Of a stretch of DNA of 64,000 nucleotides, positions 1 to 8,349 are shown piece by piece; position 1 is the first letter of the stretch, and each line of letters opens with the position of its first letter. The position numbers and the translations under genes were made by a program. Origin of the DNA: Symbiodinium sp. CCMP2592 (taxonomy: Eukaryota; Sar; Dinophyceae; Suessiales; Symbiodiniaceae); the NCBI GenBank assembly GCA_905221615.1, contig CAJNDT010004502.1, positions 277,001 to 341,000 on the forward strand, in the 5' to 3' direction. The notes below the pieces were generated by a model, which was not told where the DNA came from, did no database searches, and was given only the letters and a program-made list of their open reading frames with translations.

Positions 1-258
1 TAAACCCTATAACCCCAACAAACCTTAAATTCAAGGACCCTAAACCTGAAACCCAAAACCCTAAACCTTAAGCCCCTCAACCCTATCAACCCAACGAAAC
101 CCTAAACCCAAGGACCCTAAACTGAAGCCCAAAACCCTAAACCCTAGCTATATACCCTCAATCCAGAGAGGATGCGTGAATCAGACGAGAAGGCGGCAGT
201 CGAGAGCGGAACGCCGGAGCAGGCGGAGATTTCTGGTAACGGTGGGGCCTTCACGGCT

Positions 259-551
259 TACTTGGAGGTTCATGGATAGTTATAAGGGTTCCCTAAAGGG
301 TCCCTTTAAAGGGATCTATAGGGATTCTATAAGGGTATAGGGTTTTCTTCGAGGTTCATGGGTAGTTATAAGTGGAGTTGTAAGTCCGATGATCATATGG
401 GTAATGCTTGTAGTTACCTTGCTTATGACCCCACTTATGACTACCCATGAACCTCGAAGAAAACCCCATATATACCCTTATAGAATCCCTAGAGATCCCT
501 TTAAAGGGACCCTCTAGGGAACCCTTATAACTACCCATGAACCTCCAAGTA
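259..551. mobile_element. Long nested palindrome, GGTTCATGGGTAGTTATAAG family
   Basis: The outer arms start TACTTGGAGGTTCATG and end CATGAACCTCCAAGTA. A second copy of the same motif pair (about 350-463) sits at the centre, and the intervening arms (CTTTAAAGGGATC and its complement) also pair. The whole ~293 bp is close to one inverted repeat. TA at both edges fits a TA target duplication. It has no coding capacity, so any mobility would be non-autonomous. Confidence 0.8.
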
Positions 552-594
552 CCTGGACCCCGTCAGGGGATCATCAGTTCAGGGTTTACCTGGC

Positions 595-743
595 CCCTAG
601 CTACTATTTGCTTAAGAACCACCCAAAAAATACAAAATAGATTCCTTATAGGGATAATATAGGGATTATAATCTTATAGGGATAATATGGGGATTATATT
701 TTTTAATTTTTTGAAGGGTTCTTAAGCAAATAGTAGCTAGAGG
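595..743. repeat. Foldback element, CTAGCTACTATTTGCTTAAG arms
   Basis: Terminal inverted repeats of about 25 bp enclose an A+T-rich core containing a repeated TTATAGGGATAATATAGGG motif. I saw one copy in the window. No protein is encoded. Confidence 0.75.
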
Positions 744-1015
744 GCCTGCCGTTTTAGGGCTCCTTCTTGTGAGTTTCTTATATGCGTCCTTAAGAAGGTA
801 GGTATCCTGGGTACAGGTAATGTTAGGGTGCAGGGTGTGGGGGTTTTGTATTTAGTGCTTAGGCTTTAGGTTTCGGGTTTAGAGTTTGGCGGTTTAGGAT
901 GCAAACAGGGCTTTCGGTGAGCGACGGCTTCGCACTTAATTGGGCTCTATGCCCTGAGCCTGAAACCCCCTACTGTAGTCCGGCAACACAGGGGCCTTGG
1001 TGAATCATGGTAATC

Positions 1016-1153
1016 TACCCTGAGGGTCCATGTACCCAAATGGCATATACTCTGGCCCCAAAGTACCTAAACCCTAAACCCTAAACCACCTATATAGGGA
1101 CTACTTCAATCAAGGTCAAAGTTTTTACTATTTGGGTACATGGACCCTCAGGG
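1016..1153. mobile_element. Foldback element interrupted by telomere-like patch
   Basis: Arms read CCCTGAGGGTCCATGTACCC and the complement, as in the copy at 32837-32945. Compared with that copy, about 24 bp of CCTAAACCC-type repeat (about 1066-1089) interrupts the interior at the AAAGTACCTA motif. This suggests telomeric-repeat DNA was added inside an existing element. Confidence 0.75.
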
Positions 1154-1184
1154 CTCGGGCCCTGGTTCGTTGCCTATACACTTT

Positions 1185-1296
1185 CCTAGGATGCCCAGTA
1201 GTACCCTTATTCTTTTTTTTGTCCTAGGTTCCTTATAAAGTTACCCAATACCAAAAAGAGAGGCCTTTTTGTTCTTACGTTACTGGGTATCCTAGG
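1185..1296. mobile_element. Foldback element, CCTAGGATGCCCAGTAG family
   Basis: Arms CCTAGGATGCCCAGTA and TACTGGGTATCCTAGG enclose a core with CCTAGGTTCCTTATAAAGTTAC. A second copy with the same layout is at 17235-17347. Confidence 0.75.
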
Positions 1297-1371
1297 TAAT
1301 TGTACTGTACCTCAAAAGCCTCTTCTAGGTTTTAACGCCCCGGTACTATAACTTCTTGAGGCTTAAAGGCC

Positions 1372-1485
1372 CCAGACCTTCCAATGTCCCGTGATTCTGA
1401 ATATACCTTAGTTCGTATTATCGAAGCATCTTTTGCAATTAAAGGTATATTCCTTAGTAAACGCGTATTGGAAGGTCTGAGGCGA
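1372..1485. repeat. Foldback element, CAGACCTTCCAAT arms
   Basis: GGCCCCAGACCTTCCAAT pairs with ATTGGAAGGTCTGAGGC. An internal GAATATACCTTAG also pairs with TAAAGGTATATTC. Single copy in the window. Confidence 0.65.
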
Positions 1486-2270
1486 TACTATTGTTAGTTA
1501 TTCAGAACCAGGTCACGTTCCATTGCCACTAAACCAAAACATGCAAACACGAAGCAAACCAACACTGCTACAACCCCCACCATAATGGTAATGTATATGA
1601 ACCCTCTGGGGTCACAAAGAAAAAGCCCTAAACCCTAAACACTGGCAGGAGACATCATCTTCTGATGGCGAGAGCAGCGATGCTGGCCTTGGGGTCTAGG
1701 TTGGCTTTATCGTAGACATGCATAGACCCCTGGCTGCGATGAATCGCTTTGGGCGTGAAGACTTGAGGTTTAGGACAGGAGTCTATCGAAGCAGATTCTG
1801 CCAGACCTTATACAATAGGAGTGGAGATTTACGTCCAGGAGATGGCCTTCGACCCCAACCCCTTGACAACCAAACAACATAGAAGACGATCCTGTACCGA
1901 CCTTTGACTTAGACCACATATACTAGCCACACGAACCCTGAGCTCGACAACCTAAGCGTGTCTGTCAACTCCTGGTGACAATGGTTCGTGCAGTGTCTGC
2001 GAACCGACTACAACCGCACCAATAATCACATGTACATACATAAGTATAAACCGAAGAGCACGCCCAACATCAACAACCCCTCAACTTCATCTCTAAACCC
2101 GACGCCCTCACTCCTAAATCCCACGTCACATGAGCCCGAGGTTTCGGGACCCTTAGGACCCAGCGGTATAACTCGAGCTAGGGCTCGAGGTTTTGCGCTC
2201 GAAAGCGGCAGCATGGAGAGGATCGTCGACCCATCTTCCAGGTCTAAGAAGAAGCTGTGGGGGTTAAGGT

Positions 2271-2367
2271 CTACCTTAACCCAAAATAACATACCCTTTT
2301 AGGGCTCCTTATTACGATTTCCTTATATAAGTCCTTAAAAGGTCGGTTATTCCGGGTTAAGGTAGAG
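2271..2367. mobile_element. Foldback element, CTACCTTAACCC arms
   Basis: CTACCTTAACCC and GGGTTAAGGTAG are the outer arms. The core contains TTTCCTTATATAAGTCCTTAAAAGGT, related to the cores at 29019-29147 and 36015-36108. Confidence 0.65.
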
Positions 2368-2749
2368 TTTGGAGTTTAGGGTTCAGGGTGAAGGGTGGAG
2401 CTTCAAGGCTCGAGGGTTTAGGGTTTAGGGTTTAGGGCAGGATTTGCCAGAGTTTCCCCTTTCAGTCCTTACAGATATCAGTATACCTATCCAGTCAGTA
2501 AGGCTCTGTCAAACTACACCTTACGGTAGTACCCCTTGTAGAGGCCTTGCAAGGCCTTAAATGAACCTTAGTTTGATTATTACGGCCGCTGTCGTATCTT
2601 GTTAAAGAGCCCTGTTCTAATCGACATGGCCCCTATATTACACCCTTAGAGCAACGCTCAAAGAAAGCGTATTCTAATTATGAAGAAGACGTCTAAAGTA
2701 AACTTCAACATCATCCTTTGAAGGAGCCCCATTATAATGATCGTCATTA

Positions 2750-2875
2750 CCTGAAGGATCACGGGACTCAAAAAGGAAAGGTAAAGGTTGTAAGTACATT
2801 ACTTGGGGCAATAAGTGATTGTACACTGCCTTATATTGTTACCCGAGTTGCCAAGTCCCTTGATCCTTTCAGCAA
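2750..2875. mobile_element. Diverged member of the ATCATGGGACTTAGTAA foldback family
   Basis: CTGAAGGATCACGGGACT and AAGTCCCTTGATCCTTTCAG are the arms. The core keeps the GTAAGTAC and TTACTTGGGGCAATAAGT signature but is strongly diverged, so this is probably an old copy. Confidence 0.6.
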
Positions 2876-4450
2876 CCCTAAGCCCCGATCCCGTTAAGGG
2901 CCCTCTTTAGGAGCCCTATAGCTACTTAGTCACATGATCCGTTAAGTCAGACCCCTACCGTAGGCTAAGGCTTCGACGGTCTTCCGAGCTGCCTTCGAAG
3001 CCCAAAGGGCGGAGGAAGAGAGGGATTTAGGGCTCCAAGTTTCCAGAGTTTGGGGTTCAGGCTTTGGGTTCAGGATCTGGGGTGTGGGGTGTAGGGTTTA
3101 GAGTTCGGGGTTTGGGGGTGGGGTCCTTCCGAGAGGATTCTTGCAACGGCGTTTTGGGAAGGTGCTTGTCACTTCTTAAAGCAGGTTTTCAACAGGTGCT
3201 GTACGCCTATGTTACTAAAAACGTATTGACAGTGCATATAGGGAGCTATAGCGCAGTTCTTGTACTATTAACGGGCTTCATTTGCCTTCATAGAAGCGTT
3301 AAAGGAGTGTTGCATGGTGTTGGTACCAGGGGGAGGAGAAAGTCGAGTGGCTTCTATAAAAAATGCATTCTGGGTTGCTCCCACTTGAGTCCTTTGGCAT
3401 CTCAGACAGCTTCTTTGAGTCCCCAATCCTACGTAAAGGAACACATGATCTTCCAAGTCATGTCTAGATCCTCAACCCCTTTCGCCCGACCCTTTGGGCA
3501 ACATCAAGACTCTTCGATGTTGCCACCAGTGTAAAGCGGCGACAACGCCGAGGCAGATCGAGCTTCGGACTCTGCCAAGCCAGGTGATTCAATGTACAGT
3601 CGAGCTCGGAGCCTCTCCGTAGCATCTTGTGTCGGGTTTAGGCAGATAGAAGTTTAGGGTTAAAGGGTTTGGGGATGTAGGGTTTAGCGCTGCGGCCTTC
3701 AGTAAAGCTGTTTGTGCACAAGATGCTGGCAACATCTGGCAAGCGTTTGATGATTTGATGTACAGAGTGTCGAGTTCATTTGCCAAGTGCCGGCAGTCCA
3801 TGTAGCACTGTCTCTGTACACGGCTTTGAGACTCCCAGGTGTATGAACTCATATGCGAGCTAAACCCAAGAAGACGCCATAAATGCAGTACTAAAATTTT
3901 AGGACTAGGCCGCTTAGCGAGTCCGCAACCTTGCAGCCCAAGCACCCGCAAAGCCCAAGAGAGCTTTATCCCTGAATCTCAAATCGCAAAGCCGTGCAAG
4001 TAAGACTCCCAACCCTAAACCCTATAAACCCTCCAGTAGCCAAAACCGAGAAACCCCTCGCTGGACCATTCATAGTATTTGGAGGATCCCGGGACTTGGT
4101 AAGCAAGGTTAGAAGTACCTTAACTGTGGTTATGAGTTGCTTAATTTTTAACTTTACTCTGGGCATCAAAACAGCCCAAAAGCCTTGTATAGTATGGTCT
4201 TTGGGCCCAAAAGCCTTAAAACATGAGTCCGTAGATCCCTTGGTCTAGTTACTACGTCCCAGGATCCTTTAAGCAATGAAGGCCCCTGAGTAATATGCCC
4301 ATCTCTCAGGGATCCTAATGTTGGAGCCTGTGCTCAGGGGTCGAGAGTACTCTTGCCCCTAGAATGCCCAATGCTACCCTAAACTCCAACGCTCTCAGCC
4401 CCAAGCTCAAAACCCTACTATAAGGGTTCCTTTACAGGGCCCTACAAGGG

Positions 4451-4556
4451 TTGGGAGTTTCCACAAATTAGGGGTACATTATTTGGGGGTCCTTATAATT
4501 AGGATCCCACTACTTAGGGTACTATATAAGGGTCCACTATGTTCAGAAACTCCCAA
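4451..4556. mobile_element. Foldback element, TTGGGAGTTTCC family
   Basis: TTGGGAGTTTCCACAAATTAG pairs with GTTCAGAAACTCCCAA. The core has TTGGGGGTCCTTATAATTAGG and TACTTAGGGTACTATATAAG. Related copies are at 47485-47578 (truncated) and 62213-62323. Confidence 0.7.
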
Positions 4557-4641
4557 AGTCTTCCCTCATCCCATATTTAGGGTGTCGGGTGTCGGAGAGC
4601 AGCCCCTATACCTCTGAACCCCGAAACCCTAAACCCTAAAC

Positions 4642-4927
4642 GGTACCTTCCGGTGGTGTGGGAGACCACGGGGCACCCAAGGGTGACCTCGCCGATAATT
4701 CCCCCGGTGCACGACCGGTAAGGTGGGGGTTACCCACCGCCATGGCAAGGGGTTTGGCTAGCCCCAGTCAAGCGTGCGATAGGGACCTGGCGCAGGTAAA
4801 CCGGGGCTGGTGGGAGGGGTGGGCCCACTGACGACGACGCGACTTTGGTGGATAGACGCGACATGATGAAACGACCTGTGAGGCACGTGGCCCGAACCTT
4901 ACAGTATAAGCGCCACTTTCATGAAAC
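4642..4927 (+). promoter_or_regulatory. Structured viral 5' leader with upstream AUGs
   Basis: The leader is rich in short hairpins, for example GGTGGG/CCCACC at 4722-4738 and GTGG/CCAC near 4654-4671. It contains upstream ATGs at 4742 (a 30-codon frame ending before ORF1), 4863/4866 (88 codons, overlapping the ORF1 start to 5126) and 4921 (about 51 codons). Simple 5'-end scanning would meet all of these before ORF1 at 4928, so leaky scanning, an internal ribosome entry site or leader replacement by trans-splicing are all possible. That is inference; no known IRES class is recognised. Confidence 0.5.
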
Positions 4928-7900
4928 ATGTCCACAAATTCATCATCGGGACGTGTACCAGCCCAAAGCAGAGGAAGTTCCGAGCATCCTTCTGCGGGCA
5001 CACATGCAGCTTCAAGGAACAGCTTTTCATACCGGGATGCGCAATTACTGGCGCGTGCACAGCGCGATGCCCGTGACCTGGAGCGAGCTGGGGCAATGCC
5101 TCGAGCTGCTGATCCAGTGTCACTGAATGCGGGCTTTGCACTGGCGGTTGAGATCCTTTCGGGGTCCTCGGCCAACACGTTAGCCGACCGGTATATTGCA
5201 GCTGTTTCCCTGGGGTTGGGGAGGAGGCAATGGGAAAGTGAAACCGGGGCGTTGGACGATGCGTTGCGCGAGCGGGCTCAATCTAGCTCAGACGCGCAAT
5301 TGCACTCCGCCCTAGACGTGGAACCTACCAGAACCTCCCGACCATCCACGGGGGCGAGGCGGGCAGCTCGGAAACGGATAGCTGCTAAGTTCAGCGGCCC
5401 TCCCGATTCGTGGGAGGATAGGGCTGAGAGACCTTCGCGCCGGGAACGCGCGCGGCTGCGGGCCAGCGCTACCGGTGGGTCTCCTCGGCCCGTGGCTCCG
5501 GGTGGAACACCTGCTACCTCTTCACGGCAAAGTGTCGTGGAAGGGGGACCCAGAGTGCATCCTGAGCCAGAGGCTGGAGAACGGGTGGTCACGCCTCCGG
5601 GCAGACCAAGGAGGGTTTGGTGCAGCCCTGGGGGCGTCGTGAATGCTTCTCAGGTGTCTGCGCTGGATCAAGCGGCGGGGGCGAGTGAGACACAGGGCAG
5701 CGGGTTCCTCGGGACTACGCCTAGTGACGCACGCTTTACTGCCGCTCAGGGAACGCCTGGCCGGTTGGGAATCCAGGAGTTTGTTGCACCAGGGGCTGTT
5801 GGCCCTTGCAACACTGGATCTGGCCAGGAGAGAGCGGACCCCAAGGAGAGAGAGCATCGGCGGAGGAGAGAAAGGAGAGCGCGAGGACGTGAGCGGCGGA
5901 GAGAGCTGAGAGGGTTGGAGGTGGCGAGCACGGAGGAGAGATCAAGTGGTGAAGAAAGGCGAGTGAGCCCGGGTGGTGACGAGGCTGAAAACGCTCAAGC
6001 GGCTCGGTTGAGCGCGTTGGAGGAGCAAAACCAAAGGCTGGAAGCGCAGATGGGCCGGCTCATGAGCTTGATGGAAGAGGTCGTGCAAGGGCAAGCCGGT
6101 CTAGGAGAGCGTGATAGGGAGGCTGGAGAGCACGCAGAGGCCGCAGGAGAGATTGCAGCTGCAGGAGGCGACAGCGAGGTGAGTGCCGCAGAAGAGCCAG
6201 ACAGTGAGAGCGAGGAGGAGAGTCCAGACTCATCCTTGTGGGCGTGCGCCTCCATCATGATGGCAGATGTTCCCCGAATGAGCTCAGGGGCTTTTGACCG
6301 GGCATGCAGGTTGTGTCGGTCTTTGTTAGCACGAGAAGGGCTGGAGGTGAGCGACTTGGAGGAGATAGTCGCGCACTTGGGGACAGACGCCTTCGTGGGA
6401 GCTGTGCGTCGATCGGATGAATTGACGCTGCTGGCCGCAAGAGTTGGGCCAGTGAGCGAAAGCTTGCGTGAGAGGTTGGCAGGGGGAGAACGCCGAGTGC
6501 GGACCGAGAGGCCACCGCGGCGTCCGAGGAGCAATGGGCCTCTGAGCCCTCCGAGCATGGGCGCCGTGGCAGAGGAGCTCAGCGGCTTGCACGATGCGAC
6601 GGAAAGGCTGTTGGAGGCGGCAGGGGCCCGAGATGGGGAGCTGATCGCCAGGATCCAGTCAGTGTTAGCCGGCGCAGAGGTGGGACAGCCGGTGTGGGTG
6701 CCCTCGGGGCCCAACGTGGAGCGCTTGGAGCAGGCAGGCCAGCTGTATCGCACCGCAGATGGATTCGGTTTCGTGCGCTGGGCGGGGCCTGAGCCAGAAA
6801 GAGTGGTGCCGGAGGGTCGATACTACTCCCCAGATTTAGCTGGGTCCCGCGTGCAAGACGCGTTCGTTGCACCGCATTGGGAGAGGGCTGTGGAAATTCA
6901 CTTGCGCCGCCACAAATTGGTGGCGTTTGGGTGGACTTGGAATGGGGCCCTGGCAGCATTGGTGAGCGAGGTTGGCCCAAGACCGCTCTCAATTCGGGAC
7001 CAGGCGGTGCAAGGTGACATGAGGTGCCGGTTGCGAGCCCAATGTGCGTGTGGCCAAAGCAAGGGGCGCGTGTTGGTCCAACACAAACCACGGCTTGGCC
7101 TGAACTGCGGGTGGTTCGCCTTGGCGTATCATCTTGGAGGCCAAGAGGCCATCAAGGATGGGCACGTCCGGCTAGCAGCAGAGGGGGCTGATAGGGTGAC
7201 TCAGGCTGCTGATAGAATCAAGGATCTTCATGCAGCCGCAACATATGCAGCAGTGGCCTTGTCAGAGGTGCCCATCTACGAGGGGCCAGAAGAGTGGTCT
7301 GAGGATTATGTGACCTTGCCAAGGTACCTGGCGATGGTGGCTAGGCGGTTGGCGGAAGGCGAGGTGTTTGAAGATGACACCGCCATGTCATCAGATGCTT
7401 TGGTGGTGGCCTCCTGGTTGGCCAACCAAGGCACGGTGAGCATACCCGATCTGGAGGGAGAAGCAACCGGGCCATTTGAGGTGGAACGTTTGGTGACCGC
7501 CAGGCGGATGGAACGGGTTCGCGAAAGTGTCCGACGACTCTGGGCTCTGAAGGGGGCCTACCCGGTCGACGTGGGCGTCATTTGTGACGTGGCGACTGAC
7601 CATGGCTTGGAGCTCCGGGTACACAGCACTGAGCAGTGCATGGGGCCTGAGAACACTAACGCCCATGTGTTTGTGAGCCCGAGCCAAGCGGTGGGTCACA
7701 TTGTAGCCTTGGAGAGTGAGCTAGACGGGGTTGGAGCCAGCGAGTACGACGAGGGAAAGCAAAGGTTGTACACGTACATGGCGGGGCGGGCAGTTCATCT
7801 GACTGATCCGTTTGATTCCACCCCTTTGGTAGCAGCTGGGGCGCATTTTTGCCATGCTCAGGGCATGCCAACCTCTTTGCAAAGCGACTACTCTGGACCG

Positions 7901-7975
7901 GCGCCAGGGCGATGTTGGGGTCACTGCGTGCCCAACACTCAGAGAGCTGGTTCGCAATGGCCAGGGAGTTCATAG
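4928..7975 (+). CDS. Viral ORF1 polyprotein with possible cysteine protease
   Basis: A 1015-codon frame begins at the ATG closest to the end of the leader. Residues 1-290 are Ser/Arg/Ala-rich. About 300-360 is an Arg/Glu low-complexity tract. About 357-392 (ALEEQNQRLEAQMGRLMSLM) is a strong coiled-coil candidate, followed by an acidic Ser/Glu stretch to about 435. Further on, NCGWFALAYHL around Cys727 resembles a papain-like nucleophile motif. GHIVALE around His924 could be the paired histidine, although the spacing (~197 residues) is long. The last ~40 codons look off-frame, and the protein-like reading continues in another frame from about 7850. ORF1 therefore probably extended to 8349 originally, or is reached there by frameshifting. 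No jelly-roll capsid motif is recognised. The protease call is tentative; that this is viral coding sequence is firm because of the polymerase downstream. Confidence 0.8.
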   Translation: MSTNSSSGRVPAQSRGSSEHPSAGTHAASRNSFSYRDAQLLARAQRDARDLERAGAMPRAADPVSLNAGFALAVEILSGSSANTLADRYIAAVSLGLGRRQWESETGALDDALRERAQSSSDAQLHSALDVEPTRTSRPSTGARRAARKRIAAKFSGPPDSWEDRAERPSRRERARLRASATGGSPRPVAPGGTPATSSRQSVVEGGPRVHPEPEAGERVVTPPGRPRRVWCSPGGVVNASQVSALDQAAGASETQGSGFLGTTPSDARFTAAQGTPGRLGIQEFVAPGAVGPCNTGSGQERADPKEREHRRRRERRARGRERRRELRGLEVASTEERSSGEERRVSPGGDEAENAQAARLSALEEQNQRLEAQMGRLMSLMEEVVQGQAGLGERDREAGEHAEAAGEIAAAGGDSEVSAAEEPDSESEEESPDSSLWACASIMMADVPRMSSGAFDRACRLCRSLLAREGLEVSDLEEIVAHLGTDAFVGAVRRSDELTLLAARVGPVSESLRERLAGGERRVRTERPPRRPRSNGPLSPPSMGAVAEELSGLHDATERLLEAAGARDGELIARIQSVLAGAEVGQPVWVPSGPNVERLEQAGQLYRTADGFGFVRWAGPEPERVVPEGRYYSPDLAGSRVQDAFVAPHWERAVEIHLRRHKLVAFGWTWNGALAALVSEVGPRPLSIRDQAVQGDMRCRLRAQCACGQSKGRVLVQHKPRLGLNCGWFALAYHLGGQEAIKDGHVRLAAEGADRVTQAADRIKDLHAAATYAAVALSEVPIYEGPEEWSEDYVTLPRYLAMVARRLAEGEVFEDDTAMSSDALVVASWLANQGTVSIPDLEGEATGPFEVERLVTARRMERVRESVRRLWALKGAYPVDVGVICDVATDHGLELRVHSTEQCMGPENTNAHVFVSPSQAVGHIVALESELDGVGASEYDEGKQRLYTYMAGRAVHLTDPFDSTPLVAAGAHFCHAQGMPTSLQSDYSGPAPGRCWGHCVPNTQRAGSQWPGSS

Positions 7976-8349
7976 AGGCGCGGGCTGGGTACGCCGAGTT
8001 CGCGGCCGTTGTGCCCAAAAACTGGCGCTTGTGCGCAGTGCTCACACAGGGGCGCACGGCAGTGGAAGCGGTGGAGGCTCTGATGAAGGACGAGCGGCTT
8101 CTCGGGGAAGTGGCTCTCATCTTGCCTGGTGGAGCAGCATTGACGAGCGCTGGAATAGCGTTGGGAGGCACCGCCGGGCCGTTTGCCGCGAGTGCCGTGG
8201 GTGGTGCATTGGCCCTGGGAACGATAGTGGCAGCAGTGGCAAGAAGCAGGACGTTCCTCCGGTTGTCAAGCAATGCTTGCTGCAGTGCAGCGTTGCTTCG
8301 TCTCGTGCGCTCAGCGCGCCGGGGCAACAAGCGCCAGATACGCGTATGA
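7816..8349 (+). CDS. Hydrophobic ORF1 continuation in the -1 frame
   Basis: This frame is open from 7816 after a TGA at 7813, but its reading looks genuine only from about 7850. It is rich in Ala, Glu and Leu, with a long hydrophobic Gly/Ala stretch (nt 8110-8241, containing GGAALTSAGIALGGTAG) that could form two membrane helices. This suits the membrane anchor often found between protease and polymerase in positive-strand viruses. No good ATG opens it at the 5' end. It is most simply the C-terminal part of ORF1, separated either by a one-base loss at the five-T run at 7846-7850 or by programmed -1 slippage; a canonical slippery heptamer is not evident. Its TGA (8347-8349) overlaps the ATG of the polymerase frame. 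Confidence 0.6.
   Translation, partial: FHPFGSSWGAFLPCSGHANLFAKRLLWTGARAMLGSLRAQHSESWFAMAREFIEARAGYAEFAAVVPKNWRLCAVLTQGRTAVEAVEALMKDERLLGEVALILPGGAALTSAGIALGGTAGPFAASAVGGALALGTIVAAVARSRTFLRLSSNACCSAALLRLVRSARRGNKRQIRV
8346..8349 (+). promoter_or_regulatory. ATGA stop/start overlap before the polymerase
   Basis: The TGA ending the hydrophobic frame (8347-8349) overlaps the ATG (8346-8348) of the polymerase frame. Overlapping AUGA is a known site of coupled termination-reinitiation in some RNA viruses, for example victoriviruses. Here it would express the polymerase at low level after ORF1. Function is inferred; the overlap itself is directly visible. Confidence 0.6.

Larger units (their letters stand above)
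1..4641. other. Gene-free left flank of foldbacks and telomere-like DNA
   Basis: No convincing gene is visible. The stretch opens with about 150 bp of degenerate CCCTAAA-type repeats. It then holds a series of inverted-repeat elements (listed separately) and short TTTAGGG tracts, for example 2413-2438 and the tract that ends at the viral insertion. Open frames here mostly read through GGGTTTAGG repeats, which give Gly/Phe/Arg/Val-rich nonsense. Confidence 0.7.

Noticed and set aside
1..150. Window start as a true chromosome end
   Set aside because: The repeats are degenerate and no more regular than the internal arrays, so a terminal telomere is not supported.
3064..3534. 156-codon plus-strand frame
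   Set aside because: Its first third is translated GGGTTTAGG-type repeat, and the remainder has no protein-like character.
4863..5126. 88-codon frame overlapping the start of viral ORF1
   Set aside because: It could be a real small overlapping gene, but the ORF1 frame is the better-supported one there. Kept only as an upstream AUG.
7854..8345. Upstream extension of the polymerase frame to the ATG at 7854
   Set aside because: The reading is Arg/Gly/Ser/Cys-rich and looks off-frame, while the -1 frame over the same DNA is protein-like. The ATGA at 8346 is a better start. It cannot be excluded without relatives.
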